This document shows positions 1 through 10,048 of a stretch of 64,000 nucleotides of DNA, in pieces. Position numbers and translations under genes: made by a program. Numbering within the stretch: the stretch's first letter is position 1; every line of letters begins with the position of its first letter. The notes under the pieces are model-generated. The model did not search any database, had not been told where the DNA came from, and saw nothing but the letters and a program-made list of their open reading frames with translations. Origin of the DNA: Bacteroidales bacterium. GTDB taxonomy: Bacteria; Bacteroidota; Bacteroidia; Bacteroidales; UBA4417. The stretch spans positions 24,633-88,632 of the forward strand of contig JADJGZ010000029.1 of the NCBI GenBank assembly GCA_016707785.1, read 5' to 3'.

Positions 1-2886
1 CTGCCTTTTCACCAATGCTGTAAAAATTCCGTTTTCTGCAAAGAGCTGGTCGAAAGTACCCTCTTCACACATTTGCCCGTCTTTTAGCACATAAATATAA
101 TCTGCTTCACGGATAGTGCTGAGCCGATGTGCAATTACAAGCCTCGTGACTTTCAGCAAATTCAGGCTTTCTGTAATAATGGCTTGTGTTCGGTTATCGA
201 GTGCACTTGTTGCTTCATCGAATATCAGAATTCTGGGTTTGGTAATGATGGCTCTCGCTATAAGAAGGCGCTGACGTTGCCCCCCTGAAAGGTTCCGGCC
301 ACCTTCACTAACCATTGTTTGCATACCCATTGGCATTTGCCTGATATCTTCATCAAATCCCACCAAACGGGCTGCTTCCCAGGCATCATCTTCTGTCAAA
401 TTACTCACACCGGCTATATTACTGAAGATACTCCCGGGCATTAGTTTCCCTTGCTGGAGAACTGTTCCTGTCTGTCGTCGGACTGCCTGTATTTCGAGTG
501 TAGCAAGTTCCTGATCATCTATATAAATAGCTCCCTGTTCAGGTGTTTCAAATCCCAGTAATAACCTGATTAGAGTTGATTTTCCTGAACCTGAAGGACC
601 CACAACCGCAACGAATTTACCTGCAGGTACTTTCAGGCTTATATTATTGAGGACCAATGGCCCATCAGGATCATATCTGAATGATACATGCTGGAAACCA
701 ATATTTCCAACTAAGTCGCCCGGATGTGCCTTGCTACTGTCGAATTCGGTAACCGATTCAAGTATTGGTTTAAGATTCCTGTAAAATGGTACGGCTTGCA
801 TTACAGAAGTAAATGACTGTCCGACAGAAAGAATAGAGATGGATAAGCTGCTAAAGGCACTCATAAATGCAATAAATGCTCCTATCCCAAGGTATTTTTC
901 GTTAAGCCGGTCAAAAATCAATGAATAAAGCAAAAGGGTGCATATCACCGGGAATGCAACATTAAATGCTGAATAGAAATTTCCTATCCTGCGGTTTCTG
1001 AATTCAGATTGACGTTGGTCGGCGTACATATTTGCCCAGATGGAAAAGGCATTTTTTTCTGTTCCACTAACCCTTAATTTTGATATTCCGTTTATAAACT
1101 GAAGCGTTTTACCGGAAATTTTTTGCATCAATGAAACAATCCTGGTCTGCTGCCGTGTCTGTAAATAGCCTGTAAGGATAATAACACCAAGCAGCACCGC
1201 CAGCAAAATAATTACTGTCGGAAATACCAGTCCTGAATCATAATAATACAATAGAAAGAAATTGAATAAGGTAAAAATACCTGTCAGCACCGTATTGATT
1301 ACAGTTCCCGAAAGTACCTGCATAATCGAATTGATGCCATTGGCCCTCATAGCCATTTCACCAGATGTATATTTCCTGAAAAATGAGGCTGGTAAATGAA
1401 GGATCCTGTCCCAGACAGCAATTTGTAAAGAAGCTGTTATGCGTGTTTGGATGCGTTGCACTGACATGCCCCGAACATAGATAAACATGATATTTACAAA
1501 TGCTGATACTGTCAAAGCAATAACAATTCCCAGTAATAACGATTGGTTGGCATTTGGGATAACCTGTTCAAAGATGGAACCCGTCAATACAGGTGTAACC
1601 ATTCCGAGCAATCCGAGTAAAATGCCCACCAGGGCAAGCCGCCAAAGATCTTTTGAGGATTTTCTGAAACTATAAATCAACAGATCTTTAAAGGTCAGTT
1701 TTTTGTCAGGCAGGGGCCTGAAAAAAGAAAACCCTTCAGAACAAAGTGTTTCAGCAGTGACTGCATTCAGAGCAATAGCTTCCTGGGTGAATGGCCGGAT
1801 AAGTACATTTTTTCCTGGATGAATCGGAATAACAGCAGCTGGTTTCTGATCTGTTTTGGAGAAAACAAGCAAGGGTTCGATGTCAAGTTTCCACCAATCC
1901 TTTTCGAGAGTTACTTTCCTCTTTTGAATGTGCGATGCAAATAAAATGACATCGAGTCTGTCGGATATCCTGTCGGATGCAACCGGTTTTGGCTTTACAA
2001 TCCTGAATCCACCAGCCTTTGCAATCATCTGGCAAGTAGCCAGTAATTCATCCGATGCCTCTGTTTCAGAAATGAAGTAAGTATTGCTTTTCTTACCAAA
2101 GATGGAAGAAAATACCTGTGCAGTACCGCTGAAGGCTGCCTTTTGGCCAGCTATCTTATTTAGAAGTAAGCTGCGGTCCTTTTCAATTGTTATTTGCTGA
2201 TTCCAAACCAGGTAATCATAAAACCATTTATTGAACCTTAAAAGAGAGGATAAAAGTAGATATTGGTCAAACAATGAAATAGTATCATATCCCAGGTAGC
2301 TGCTTTCTTCTGTTGATGTAAGCCACAATTGTCCGCAAACCGGGAAATACAGCTCCTTTGATTCAGCAAGCAGCTCTAATGATGCAACACGGGATTGCCC
2401 GCTGATTTGTTTCACCCATTTTACTTCTGATGAAAGTATGCATTCATTGGCCTGTGAGGAAAACTGTTCACCATTTTCCGGTTCAATAAATTCATAAGGA
2501 ACCATCCCTCCCTGGATAAAGCTTGCACAGTTTTTAATCCAACCATCAATTAATCCGCTGATATATTCCTTTTCAGGTTTTTCGGATAACGGTTTTTCAA
2601 ATTCAGTTACCGGAATTTTCTTAAAAAGGCAGTCACCTTCTGCCACAACCAGGAGCATTAATCCATTTTCCAGCCTTTCGTTTTCAAGTCCCAGGGCAAT
2701 CTGTCCCTGCTGCAGGCTAAAAATAAAATTGCGTCTGCCGGCAGGAGTTTGGTTTTCGAATGCAGAGTAATATACATTGGCTTTCCCTTCGGCAAGATAA
2801 TACAGGTATTTGCTCTCTGTGAGAGTAATAAACCGGTTTGATTTTAATTCAACCCTTTCACCTGTATCTTTCCACTTTTCCTGCAT
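1..2886 (-). CDS. NHLM-type RiPP export ABC transporter, permease/ATPase (partial, runs off window)
   Basis: The frame is open from an ATG at 2886 to base 1 (962 codons, no stop), so the last C-terminal residues lie outside the window. About 400 N-terminal residues have no C39 peptidase and match the poorly characterised N-terminal region of the NHLM micro-ABC2 class. A transmembrane domain follows, then an ATPase with Walker A GPSGSGKST, signature LSGGQRQR, Walker B ILIFDEAT and H-loop AHRLST. Family knowledge: these proteins sit beside a C39-bearing ABC partner in nitrile-hydratase-leader RiPP clusters and are thought to help export the product. Its start lies 57 bases after the stop of the partner exporter, and it is the last visible gene of the operon. 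Further modifying genes could lie beyond base 1. Confidence 0.85.
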   Translation of the reverse strand, partial: MQEKWKDTGERVELKSNRFITLTESKYLYYLAEGKANVYYSAFENQTPAGRRNFIFSLQQGQIALGLENERLENGLMLLVVAEGDCLFKKIPVTEFEKPLSEKPEKEYISGLIDGWIKNCASFIQGGMVPYEFIEPENGEQFSSQANECILSSEVKWVKQISGQSRVASLELLAESKELYFPVCGQLWLTSTEESSYLGYDTISLFDQYLLLSSLLRFNKWFYDYLVWNQQITIEKDRSLLLNKIAGQKAAFSGTAQVFSSIFGKKSNTYFISETEASDELLATCQMIAKAGGFRIVKPKPVASDRISDRLDVILFASHIQKRKVTLEKDWWKLDIEPLLVFSKTDQKPAAVIPIHPGKNVLIRPFTQEAIALNAVTAETLCSEGFSFFRPLPDKKLTFKDLLIYSFRKSSKDLWRLALVGILLGLLGMVTPVLTGSIFEQVIPNANQSLLLGIVIALTVSAFVNIMFIYVRGMSVQRIQTRITASLQIAVWDRILHLPASFFRKYTSGEMAMRANGINSIMQVLSGTVINTVLTGIFTLFNFFLLYYYDSGLVFPTVIILLAVLLGVIILTGYLQTRQQTRIVSLMQKISGKTLQFINGISKLRVSGTEKNAFSIWANMYADQRQSEFRNRRIGNFYSAFNVAFPVICTLLLYSLIFDRLNEKYLGIGAFIAFMSAFSSLSISILSVGQSFTSVMQAVPFYRNLKPILESVTEFDSSKAHPGDLVGNIGFQHVSFRYDPDGPLVLNNISLKVPAGKFVAVVGPSGSGKSTLIRLLLGFETPEQGAIYIDDQELATLEIQAVRRQTGTVLQQGKLMPGSIFSNIAGVSNLTEDDAWEAARLVGFDEDIRQMPMGMQTMVSEGGRNLSGGQRQRLLIARAIITKPRILIFDEATSALDNRTQAIITESLNLLKVTRLVIAHRLSTIREADYIYVLKDGQMCEEGTFDQLFAENGIFTALVKRQ

Positions 2887-2942
2887 CTGCGATTAAATCT
2901 GTTTACTATGCATTAATTTGAATCTATTTTCAAAGATTTTCT

Positions 2943-5141
2943 TTATGCCTCCTGGATTAGCCTTTTGTAGGCTCCATTCAGCTTCATCAATTCTTCATGC
3001 GTGCCTCGTTCAGCAACCTTGCCGGCTGTTAACACGATAATTTCATCACAATCCCTGATAGTACTCAGTCGGTGTGCTACAATGATGCAGGTGCAACCCC
3101 TGCGTCGGAGATTGTCATCAATATTTTTCTCGGTTGTCGCATCCAGGGCACTTGTGGCTTCATCAAGGATGATTATGGATGGATTTATAGCCAGGGCCCG
3201 GGCAATTTCTATCCGCTGACATTGACCTCCGCTGAAATTTTTTCCGCCTTCTTCAATCTGGTAATTGTATCCACCGGGACAAGAACTGATTTCCCCATGA
3301 ATTTCTGCATCTGCGGAAGCCTTGATAATATGCTGATCCGGAATCGCATGATTCCACATGGCGATATTTTCTTTAATAGAGTCCTGGAAGAGAAAGATAT
3401 CCTGGTCAACCAGGGCCAATGAGTTATTCATCACAGGGCGGGGAATATTATCCCTATGAATTCCATCAAACAGAATTTCGCCTGACCAGGGTTCGTAAAG
3501 CCCGGAAACAAGTTTTGAAATAGTTGATTTCCCGGAGCCTGATGAACCAACAAGGGCAACCCTCGCACCGGGTTCCAGCTTCAGGTTGAAATTTTCAATC
3601 AGGGGTTTTTCCAGCGGACTATAACCGAATGTAACATTACGCAATTCAACAAAGCCTTTTAGTTTAGCATCTGCTGCTGTCTCAGTCCCATAATCCTGAT
3701 CAGGCAGAACAACTGCTTTATCTATTTCAGCATTCAGGACATCATCCAGCCTGTTTACTCCGGCTGTTATATCCTGCACTTTTGAATATAAACTCACAAG
3801 ACTATTGACAGGCGCAGTAAAACTGCCCATCAGTGCCTGAAAAACAATTAGCTGGCCCATTGTGAGTTCACCCCTGATCACCAGAATACTGCCAAAGCCA
3901 AGTAATACCATAGTGTTCAGTGAATTGAGCAGGGGAGAAGCCAGGTCAAGTTTTTGTGAAATAAGCCCAATACGTTGCTGCATATTTATCAGCACCGACT
4001 GACTATCGACCCATTTAGCAAAGAAGTCGGATTCAGTACCCGAAGCTTTTATCGTTTCAATCAACTGAAGCCCGTTTACAGAGAGTCCGATTTGCTTTCC
4101 CTGTTCAACCTGGAGCTTATTGTTTAGTTCTGTCCGCTTTTTTGAAACCGCCCTTACAATTGATATATTGATCAAAGCAAATAAAATTCCGACAAGGGTG
4201 AGTATTACGCTGTACCTGAATAGAATAACTGCAAAGAACACCATTGATATCAGGCTGAGGAAACTGTTGGCCAGGTCGCCTGAAAGCAGTTGAGCAACCT
4301 TGTTGTTTATCGCAATACGTCCATTTATATCACCCGCAAATCGCTGGCTGAAGAATGAAACCGGAAGATTCAAAACATGCCAGAAGTAGTTTGACGACAG
4401 GGAAAGGGCTACCCTGGTTTCCAGTCGGAGCAGGTATTTTTGCTGGATGTAAGTAAGAACAAGTTTAATAATCCCAAGTAAAGCCAAACCGATTATCAAT
4501 GGCCTGAACCAATTGTCGAAGCGTTTAATGAGGATGTCGTCAATAAAAATCTGGGAAAGGGAAGGGATGATGATACCCGGGATGATGAGGAATAAACTAC
4601 AGATTACCAGGAAAATTATACTGCTTCTCAAGCCGGTCATTTTCTTTCTCAATGAGATTGCCACATTGGGTTTTGTCCCTGATTTGCTGAAAGTATCTCC
4701 CGGTTTAAAGTTTAGGGTTATCCCGGTATATGATTTACTGAATTCTTCGTGACTAACCTTTCGGTGGCCTGTGGCAGGATCATTCAGATAGAAATACTTT
4801 TTGTCAAATCCTTCAACAACTATGAAATGGTTGAAATTCCAGAAAACAATGAATGGCAGATTTACAGTATGCAGCTGATCGATTTCCAGTTTCAGTCCTG
4901 ATGCTTCAAAACCATTGTTTCGTGCAGCTTTTATGAGATTAAGAGCATTGCTTCCATTGCGTGATATGCCACACTCTACACGCAATTGTTCAAGAGGTTT
5001 ATAGAGTCCGTAAAAACCAAAGATCATTGAAAGGGATGCAGCACCACACTCCACTGTTTCCATCTGGAGCACGGTATCTGTTTGTACCTTTTTGTATGTT
5101 TCTTTAGTTATCATTAGTTCCCGGGATATGTCAAATTCCAA
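2943..5141 (-). CDS. C39 peptidase-containing ABC exporter for NHLP-leader RiPP
   Basis: This 732-residue inner-membrane exporter should remove the leader and move the core peptide. An N-terminal C39 cysteine peptidase domain (about residues 17-150) shows Cys32 in METVECGAASL, His105 in NHFIVVEG and Asp121 in LNDP, the expected catalytic set. The transmembrane region spans about 170-460. The ATPase shows Walker A VGSSGSGKST, signature FSGGQCQR, Walker B IIILDEAT and H-loop AHRLST. C39 domains cut after double glycine, which fits the IAGG junction in the precursor at 11604-12134. It overlaps the adaptor gene upstream by 11 bases, which suggests translational coupling. All catalytic residues look intact. 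Confidence 0.9.
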   Translation of the reverse strand: MEFDISRELMITKETYKKVQTDTVLQMETVECGAASLSMIFGFYGLYKPLEQLRVECGISRNGSNALNLIKAARNNGFEASGLKLEIDQLHTVNLPFIVFWNFNHFIVVEGFDKKYFYLNDPATGHRKVSHEEFSKSYTGITLNFKPGDTFSKSGTKPNVAISLRKKMTGLRSSIIFLVICSLFLIIPGIIIPSLSQIFIDDILIKRFDNWFRPLIIGLALLGIIKLVLTYIQQKYLLRLETRVALSLSSNYFWHVLNLPVSFFSQRFAGDINGRIAINNKVAQLLSGDLANSFLSLISMVFFAVILFRYSVILTLVGILFALINISIVRAVSKKRTELNNKLQVEQGKQIGLSVNGLQLIETIKASGTESDFFAKWVDSQSVLINMQQRIGLISQKLDLASPLLNSLNTMVLLGFGSILVIRGELTMGQLIVFQALMGSFTAPVNSLVSLYSKVQDITAGVNRLDDVLNAEIDKAVVLPDQDYGTETAADAKLKGFVELRNVTFGYSPLEKPLIENFNLKLEPGARVALVGSSGSGKSTISKLVSGLYEPWSGEILFDGIHRDNIPRPVMNNSLALVDQDIFLFQDSIKENIAMWNHAIPDQHIIKASADAEIHGEISSCPGGYNYQIEEGGKNFSGGQCQRIEIARALAINPSIIILDEATSALDATTEKNIDDNLRRRGCTCIIVAHRLSTIRDCDEIIVLTAGKVAERGTHEELMKLNGAYKRLIQEA

Positions 5142-6381
5142 TCAATTTCTTCATAAATGGCATTACAAGGGTAATGGGAGGTTGTTCCCTTGCAATAACG
5201 TTTCCAGTACAAATGGTACCGGTCGACAATTTTTTCTGTGGCCCTGATGAAGATGACCATTGATAACCGCTGAATGTGGATGAATCTTTGGTCAATTCGA
5301 CATCCACACGGTATGGGGCACCATAGGCAGAAAGCATTTCAACCAGCCTGGCATTATCAAGAAGCGACATCATGCTGCTTGATGTAACAGGGAAGTGAGA
5401 AACGAAACTGACCTTTCCTTTTATAAATCCATACTCTTCCACATGGAATGTTGTTGGAATGATTTCCACTTTCATCCCTTTTTCAATTTCATCAGCGATA
5501 TTTGGAGGGATAAAGATCAAGGCTTCTACTGTTTTTTCAAGGGTTTCAATAGTGATCAGCGGAATTCCTGCATTAACAAAAGAACCGGGTAAAACACTTA
5601 TTTCGATCACTGTCCCGGTATAGTCAGAAATAATTTTACTTGCCTGATCATACTGAAGTTGGGCATCAGCAAGAGTAGCACGAGCTAGGAGGACCTGGTT
5701 CCAGGTTTCAAGTAATTGAGTTCTTTTCGAAAATTCCGAAGCCGAAAGCGAAATATCCAACTGTGAGTCATCCAAGTTAATGGCTTCTATTTCTTCGCGT
5801 GTGGCAACTATTTGCTGCTGTATCTCAAAAACCTGTGTTTTTGTGACAAGTCCCTGGCTGTGTAGATTTTCCAAGTTTTTCTCCCGTTCAAGCTGGCTTT
5901 TTAGCCGGTTTTCCAGGTTTTCAACCTTTCTTTTTAGGCTGCGGTGTTGTGATAATTTACTATTTGCCTGAATTACCGAGTCTTTCAGGTGCTCATGGGC
6001 AAGTAGTGAATAATAGTCTTCAAGTTCATCATGCTGCTGCTGGACATCATCCAGTTTTTGTTTTAATTCAGGCTGGGAAATCAGAGCTATTAATTGCCCG
6101 GTTCTAACTGAATCTCCCAGCTTTACATTAATTTCAGATAGTTGTCCATTAACAGGCGATGCAATACTCCTGTTTCCGGTTGACCGTATCAAAATCCCGG
6201 TCCCGGCTACTTTAGTAGTTGTATTGCCCATGAATCCCCACAATAATAAAAAAATGAGAATAAGCCCAATTCCTGCTATGATCAGCCAGGCTGAAGGCTT
6301 AATTACATGTATCAATTGGTTTAGTTGCTGCCCGGGATGTTCCTGCTTTGAGGCTTGCTCACGGTATAAGTCAGATGGCAT
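5131..6381 (-). CDS. HlyD-family periplasmic adaptor of the RiPP exporter
   Basis: This 416-residue adaptor has one N-terminal membrane segment (about residues 31-50), a biotinyl-lipoyl-like half (residues 75-110), a long coiled-coil hairpin (about 110-225), and a C-terminal beta-rich part ending in a HlyD-like segment. It would link the inner-membrane ABC exporter to the TolC-like channel encoded just upstream, making a type I secretion path through both membranes. It sits 25 bases after the TolC-like gene and overlaps the ABC gene by 11 bases. Family membership is clear. Its assignment to this particular exporter rests on position. Confidence 0.87.
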   Translation of the reverse strand: MPSDLYREQASKQEHPGQQLNQLIHVIKPSAWLIIAGIGLILIFLLLWGFMGNTTTKVAGTGILIRSTGNRSIASPVNGQLSEINVKLGDSVRTGQLIALISQPELKQKLDDVQQQHDELEDYYSLLAHEHLKDSVIQANSKLSQHRSLKRKVENLENRLKSQLEREKNLENLHSQGLVTKTQVFEIQQQIVATREEIEAINLDDSQLDISLSASEFSKRTQLLETWNQVLLARATLADAQLQYDQASKIISDYTGTVIEISVLPGSFVNAGIPLITIETLEKTVEALIFIPPNIADEIEKGMKVEIIPTTFHVEEYGFIKGKVSFVSHFPVTSSSMMSLLDNARLVEMLSAYGAPYRVDVELTKDSSTFSGYQWSSSSGPQKKLSTGTICTGNVIAREQPPITLVMPFMKKLIGI

Positions 6382-6406
6382 ATCTTATCTTTAATGCGTT
6401 AAACCA

Positions 6407-7984
6407 TTAATGTTTTGGCAAAGTGATCAATTGGTCAAGTTCAATTGTATTGTCCGGCTTGCCTGGATTCAACAACGTTCCTGTAATGAATCTGAAATAG
6501 ACTACTTCGGAGTAATACCTGCCCATAATTGAAATCAGGTTCAGGCGGGCATTCAATAGTTGTGTCTTTGTACTATTCACATTAATTAAAGTAGATTCCT
6601 GGTCAATATATTTCCGTTTTTCGTTTTCATAAATAGCTGCCAGGTAATCTAAAGTCTCCATTTGATCCTGGTATTCCCCGATAAGGAAGTTCAGTTTGTC
6701 GGCCGAAAGCTGCACCTCTGATAAAATGCTACTGGCCAGCATCTGTGCCTGGTTACTGCTTTGTTCCAGCAATGCTTTATTCTGTACTACAACTCCTTTC
6801 CCTGATTTATTGGATACCGGCAACTGGAAGTCAAGCGAAACCCATACGGAAGGACCTGGTATGTTTTGGGAATAAGGTGCCGTGAAATTGTATTGATCAG
6901 AGGCCACAAGACCAGTGTATCCGCCGGTAACATTCAGGTCAAGCTTAGGCTTAACTGCCTGATTCGCCAAAAGCAGGTTGCATTTTCCCGACTCCACTGT
7001 TTGAAGAAGTGCCTGGTAATCACCTCGCTGATTCAAAACCTGGTCTGGATTGGTACTTCTCAAGGCTGTAAGGTCAATGCTTTTTAAATCGATCAAGGGA
7101 AATATATCAGTTGGAAAGCCTAGAGAGTCAATTGATTTAGCATCAAGTCCCATGACTTGCCCAAGATTGGTCCGGGCCGATAAAAGCTGTTGGTAGTAGT
7201 CGGACAACATGATCAGGTATGAACCTATGTTGGCACTCACATTAAGGGTGTCGGCACTGGGAATAAGATCGGCCGATGCCAGTTTCCTCATCTGGTCCAG
7301 GTAGTCATACTCGTTATCAATGACTTCACGAATTTGAACACATTGTTCATTCATGGCTGCATAGTTCCAATATGCTGATGCTGTAGCATAAATAGACTGG
7401 GTTACGGTATGATACAATTTTTTAAGATTTGCCTCATACAGCAGCTGATTTGCATTGATGGATGCGGTTGTGGCAGCCTTTCCACTATTTTGAAGAAGTG
7501 GGATGTTTATTGTAAGATTGGCAGCCAGGTGATTCTGATATCGTTTAGGATAGACATTCTGGCCATCATACTTGCTTTCAGAAAAGGTGGCCAGTACATT
7601 CGGACTTACTGTAATGCCATATTCAAACTGTTTACTGATACCTAATTGGTAGGATAAAACATTTGAATACTGGTGGATAATCTTATCCTGAATTGTGTAT
7701 TCCGGATTATTGAGAATGTTTTTCTGGGCTGAAAGATTAAGTTTATAATCAAATTTGCCCTCTGATGCCATATATAGCCCAAAATAATAGTCAGCAAGCT
7801 GTTGCTGGTTTTTAATATCCCAGCTATGAGTCATGGTTCGATGAACCGATTCAATGAGTGAAACCCCGGGTAATAAATCTAGCTTACTTTTTAGGTTTTG
7901 TGCCCCAAGGGAAAACGGAACAGTGATTAATGCTGCGACTAAAGCAGGCAAGAGAAAAATCAGTGTTGCGGTTTTCCTACCCAT
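6407..7984 (-). CDS. TolC-like outer membrane channel of the RiPP cluster
   Basis: This 525-residue protein has an N-terminal signal peptide (about residues 1-28, ending near SLGAQN) and the two-repeat helical and strand layout of outer membrane efflux proteins. It starts 6 bases after the stop of the B12 radical SAM gene and is followed by the HlyD-like adaptor, so it is read as the exit channel of the RiPP export machine. It differs from the second TolC-like protein at 15059-16354, which belongs to an RND pump. No key defects were seen. Confidence 0.82.
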   Translation of the reverse strand: MGRKTATLIFLLPALVAALITVPFSLGAQNLKSKLDLLPGVSLIESVHRTMTHSWDIKNQQQLADYYFGLYMASEGKFDYKLNLSAQKNILNNPEYTIQDKIIHQYSNVLSYQLGISKQFEYGITVSPNVLATFSESKYDGQNVYPKRYQNHLAANLTINIPLLQNSGKAATTASINANQLLYEANLKKLYHTVTQSIYATASAYWNYAAMNEQCVQIREVIDNEYDYLDQMRKLASADLIPSADTLNVSANIGSYLIMLSDYYQQLLSARTNLGQVMGLDAKSIDSLGFPTDIFPLIDLKSIDLTALRSTNPDQVLNQRGDYQALLQTVESGKCNLLLANQAVKPKLDLNVTGGYTGLVASDQYNFTAPYSQNIPGPSVWVSLDFQLPVSNKSGKGVVVQNKALLEQSSNQAQMLASSILSEVQLSADKLNFLIGEYQDQMETLDYLAAIYENEKRKYIDQESTLINVNSTKTQLLNARLNLISIMGRYYSEVVYFRFITGTLLNPGKPDNTIELDQLITLPKH

Positions 7985-7990
7985 GACACA

Positions 7991-10048
7991 TCAACTTTTG
8001 CTTGTAATTCCACTATCCCAGAATTGGCGGACTGTTTCGGCTGAAGAAATATTCTTTCCTCCGGGGAAATTCTCCAGGTCTTGCTGGACCTCACAACTGC
8101 CTTCAATGGCCAGGTTTAAAAGTTTCTGATCAATTTCTATAATCAGTTTCAGTTTTTTCAGCCGGTTCAGGATTTTTTCAAGAGTTTCTCCAGAGATATC
8201 AGTACCTGTAAGGTTCTTAAACTGCTGAATGATACCATTCCTGTCAATTCCCGTATCCTGTATCACAAAAACTTCAGCTTCTGCCCCGGTAAGAATGATG
8301 ATATTCTTTTCAGCGGCCGGCCTGAGATCAAGAACTTCAATAGTTTCTGCATCCACACGGTTATAACTCAACATTGGTTTAAAAACTGACCCCGACTGCC
8401 TGATCCATAGTTCAATAGCATTATGAACTCTGGTATAAACATCATGCTGAATCGTTTTATGGAAATCCGGATCCACAAAGAATACTGATAAATTGGCTAT
8501 GGTTTCATCCGGGAATGGGTAAATGTAGCGTGTAGCCGTAAATGGCCTGAGTTTTAGGTCAGAAACATGTTGGTTGTCGAAATAGTAGGAATAGCGGTTA
8601 AACCTGATAGGGTTGAATTTATTGGGAGGTTGAAGATGCGACAAAAGGGGTATCAAGGGTTCTATTTCTTCATACCATTCAGGTTTTTCACCCGGGAATC
8701 CAAATAAAAAATTCCAGCTAACCCGAATTCCATTTTTCCTGGCAAACTTCAGGTGGGTGATGTTGGTAATGGCATCAGTGCCTTTGTTCATCAGATTCAG
8801 TACGGGATTGCTGAGTGATTCGAGACCAGGTTGTGTCCAACTGATACCCGCATCATTCATTTGTTTGAAATGAGAGGGCTTTAGGTTGGCCTTGGTTTCA
8901 TAAAACAGGGAGTAAGGCTTTCCAAGTGCTGCCAGTTGTGGCATCAGGTTCTTGAAATAGCTCATGTCGATGATGTTGTCAACTACTTCAATCCTGGTGG
9001 TTTGATTTTCACTGGCAATACTTGCAAAATGCAACAGGGCATTCTGCGGGCTTTTTGACCGGAACTTTAATCCAAAGCCATTTAATCCACAAAAGGTACA
9101 CTGGTGATGATTTCCCCACCAACAGCCCCTTGCGGTTTCTGCCAGGTAACCGGTAATAAGTTCTTTCCCGATACTAATATTCCCGACAGTAAGGTTAAAG
9201 TCGCTATAATCAGGAACAGGCAGGTGATTCAAGTCTAAAACAGTGGCACGTGGAATTTCATTTTCGGGCAGGGTAAAATATCGTGAACTTTTATCCCTGA
9301 ATTCACTACCCAATGTTCCATACGGAAGTTCTGATTGTTTAATCCCGGGTCCTTTTTCAGTGATAATTTTCACCAGGTCAACAATCAGGTCATCAGCTTC
9401 ACCGGAAACAGCATAATCAACAAAATCAAAATTCTGCATAATGGTCTTTCCGAAGATCCCTTCGCAATTTGATCCACCAATAAGGGTAACCATATCAGGA
9501 TTTAGCTGTTTAATGCGCCTGAGTAAAGCAAGAGAGGCATTCGTTTGCTGAAATACAGTACTGCAACCAACAATCCTGGGGTTTAATTCAATAATGGCTT
9601 GTGCCATCTCTTCAATAAACAGGTTGGCTTTATTCCTTAGTTCAGCCAGAAGGTTTTTACGCTTTTCCCTGAATGCCTGGTTGGGATTTTCTATTTCCCT
9701 GAAATTTAGTTTATAGTAGTTTTCAATGGAATTTCCCTCAAAATCAGGAAAAAGTGACTGAGAAAACAACCATTCACCAAGCATGTACTGTGCAGGATAG
9801 TAGTCAGCAAATGCATATTCACTGTTTCCGGTTAGTTCTCCGAATAATAGGTTACCATAGATCACCCTGCTTGAAATACCTGCTGACTTCACTGTGGCAT
9901 TCAGTAATCCGAGGCCTATGGAAGGCCGCTCGAGAGAAACAAGTGGCATTAATACGAAGCAAACATCCGAATGTGTGTAATGCTTTCTAATCCAGTCTCT
10001 TGTGTTGAATTGAGGTATCGGGCTCTTCATCGAGGATTCCATAATCAA
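7991..10048 (-). CDS. B12-binding radical SAM RiPP maturation enzyme (rSAM_ocin_1-like, probable C-methyltransferase)
   Basis: This 685-residue enzyme has an N-terminal cobalamin-binding-like Rossmann region (about residues 30-230, including IVGCSTVFQQTN and LIGGSN). The radical SAM core carries Cys309, Cys317 and Cys320 in ARGCWWGNHHQCTFCGLNG. The C-x7-C-x2-C spacing is characteristic of the ribosomal-peptide-maturation radical SAM class, not the usual C-x3-C-x2-C. Members near proteusin precursors are known or predicted to methylate unactivated carbons; methylation here is inferred. The longest start at 10048 overlaps the epimerase gene by 62 bases. A second Met at 10030 reduces this to 44. 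Either way the two are translationally linked. Confidence 0.85.
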   Translation of the reverse strand: MIMESSMKSPIPQFNTRDWIRKHYTHSDVCFVLMPLVSLERPSIGLGLLNATVKSAGISSRVIYGNLLFGELTGNSEYAFADYYPAQYMLGEWLFSQSLFPDFEGNSIENYYKLNFREIENPNQAFREKRKNLLAELRNKANLFIEEMAQAIIELNPRIVGCSTVFQQTNASLALLRRIKQLNPDMVTLIGGSNCEGIFGKTIMQNFDFVDYAVSGEADDLIVDLVKIITEKGPGIKQSELPYGTLGSEFRDKSSRYFTLPENEIPRATVLDLNHLPVPDYSDFNLTVGNISIGKELITGYLAETARGCWWGNHHQCTFCGLNGFGLKFRSKSPQNALLHFASIASENQTTRIEVVDNIIDMSYFKNLMPQLAALGKPYSLFYETKANLKPSHFKQMNDAGISWTQPGLESLSNPVLNLMNKGTDAITNITHLKFARKNGIRVSWNFLFGFPGEKPEWYEEIEPLIPLLSHLQPPNKFNPIRFNRYSYYFDNQHVSDLKLRPFTATRYIYPFPDETIANLSVFFVDPDFHKTIQHDVYTRVHNAIELWIRQSGSVFKPMLSYNRVDAETIEVLDLRPAAEKNIIILTGAEAEVFVIQDTGIDRNGIIQQFKNLTGTDISGETLEKILNRLKKLKLIIEIDQKLLNLAIEGSCEVQQDLENFPGGKNISSAETVRQFWDSGITSKS

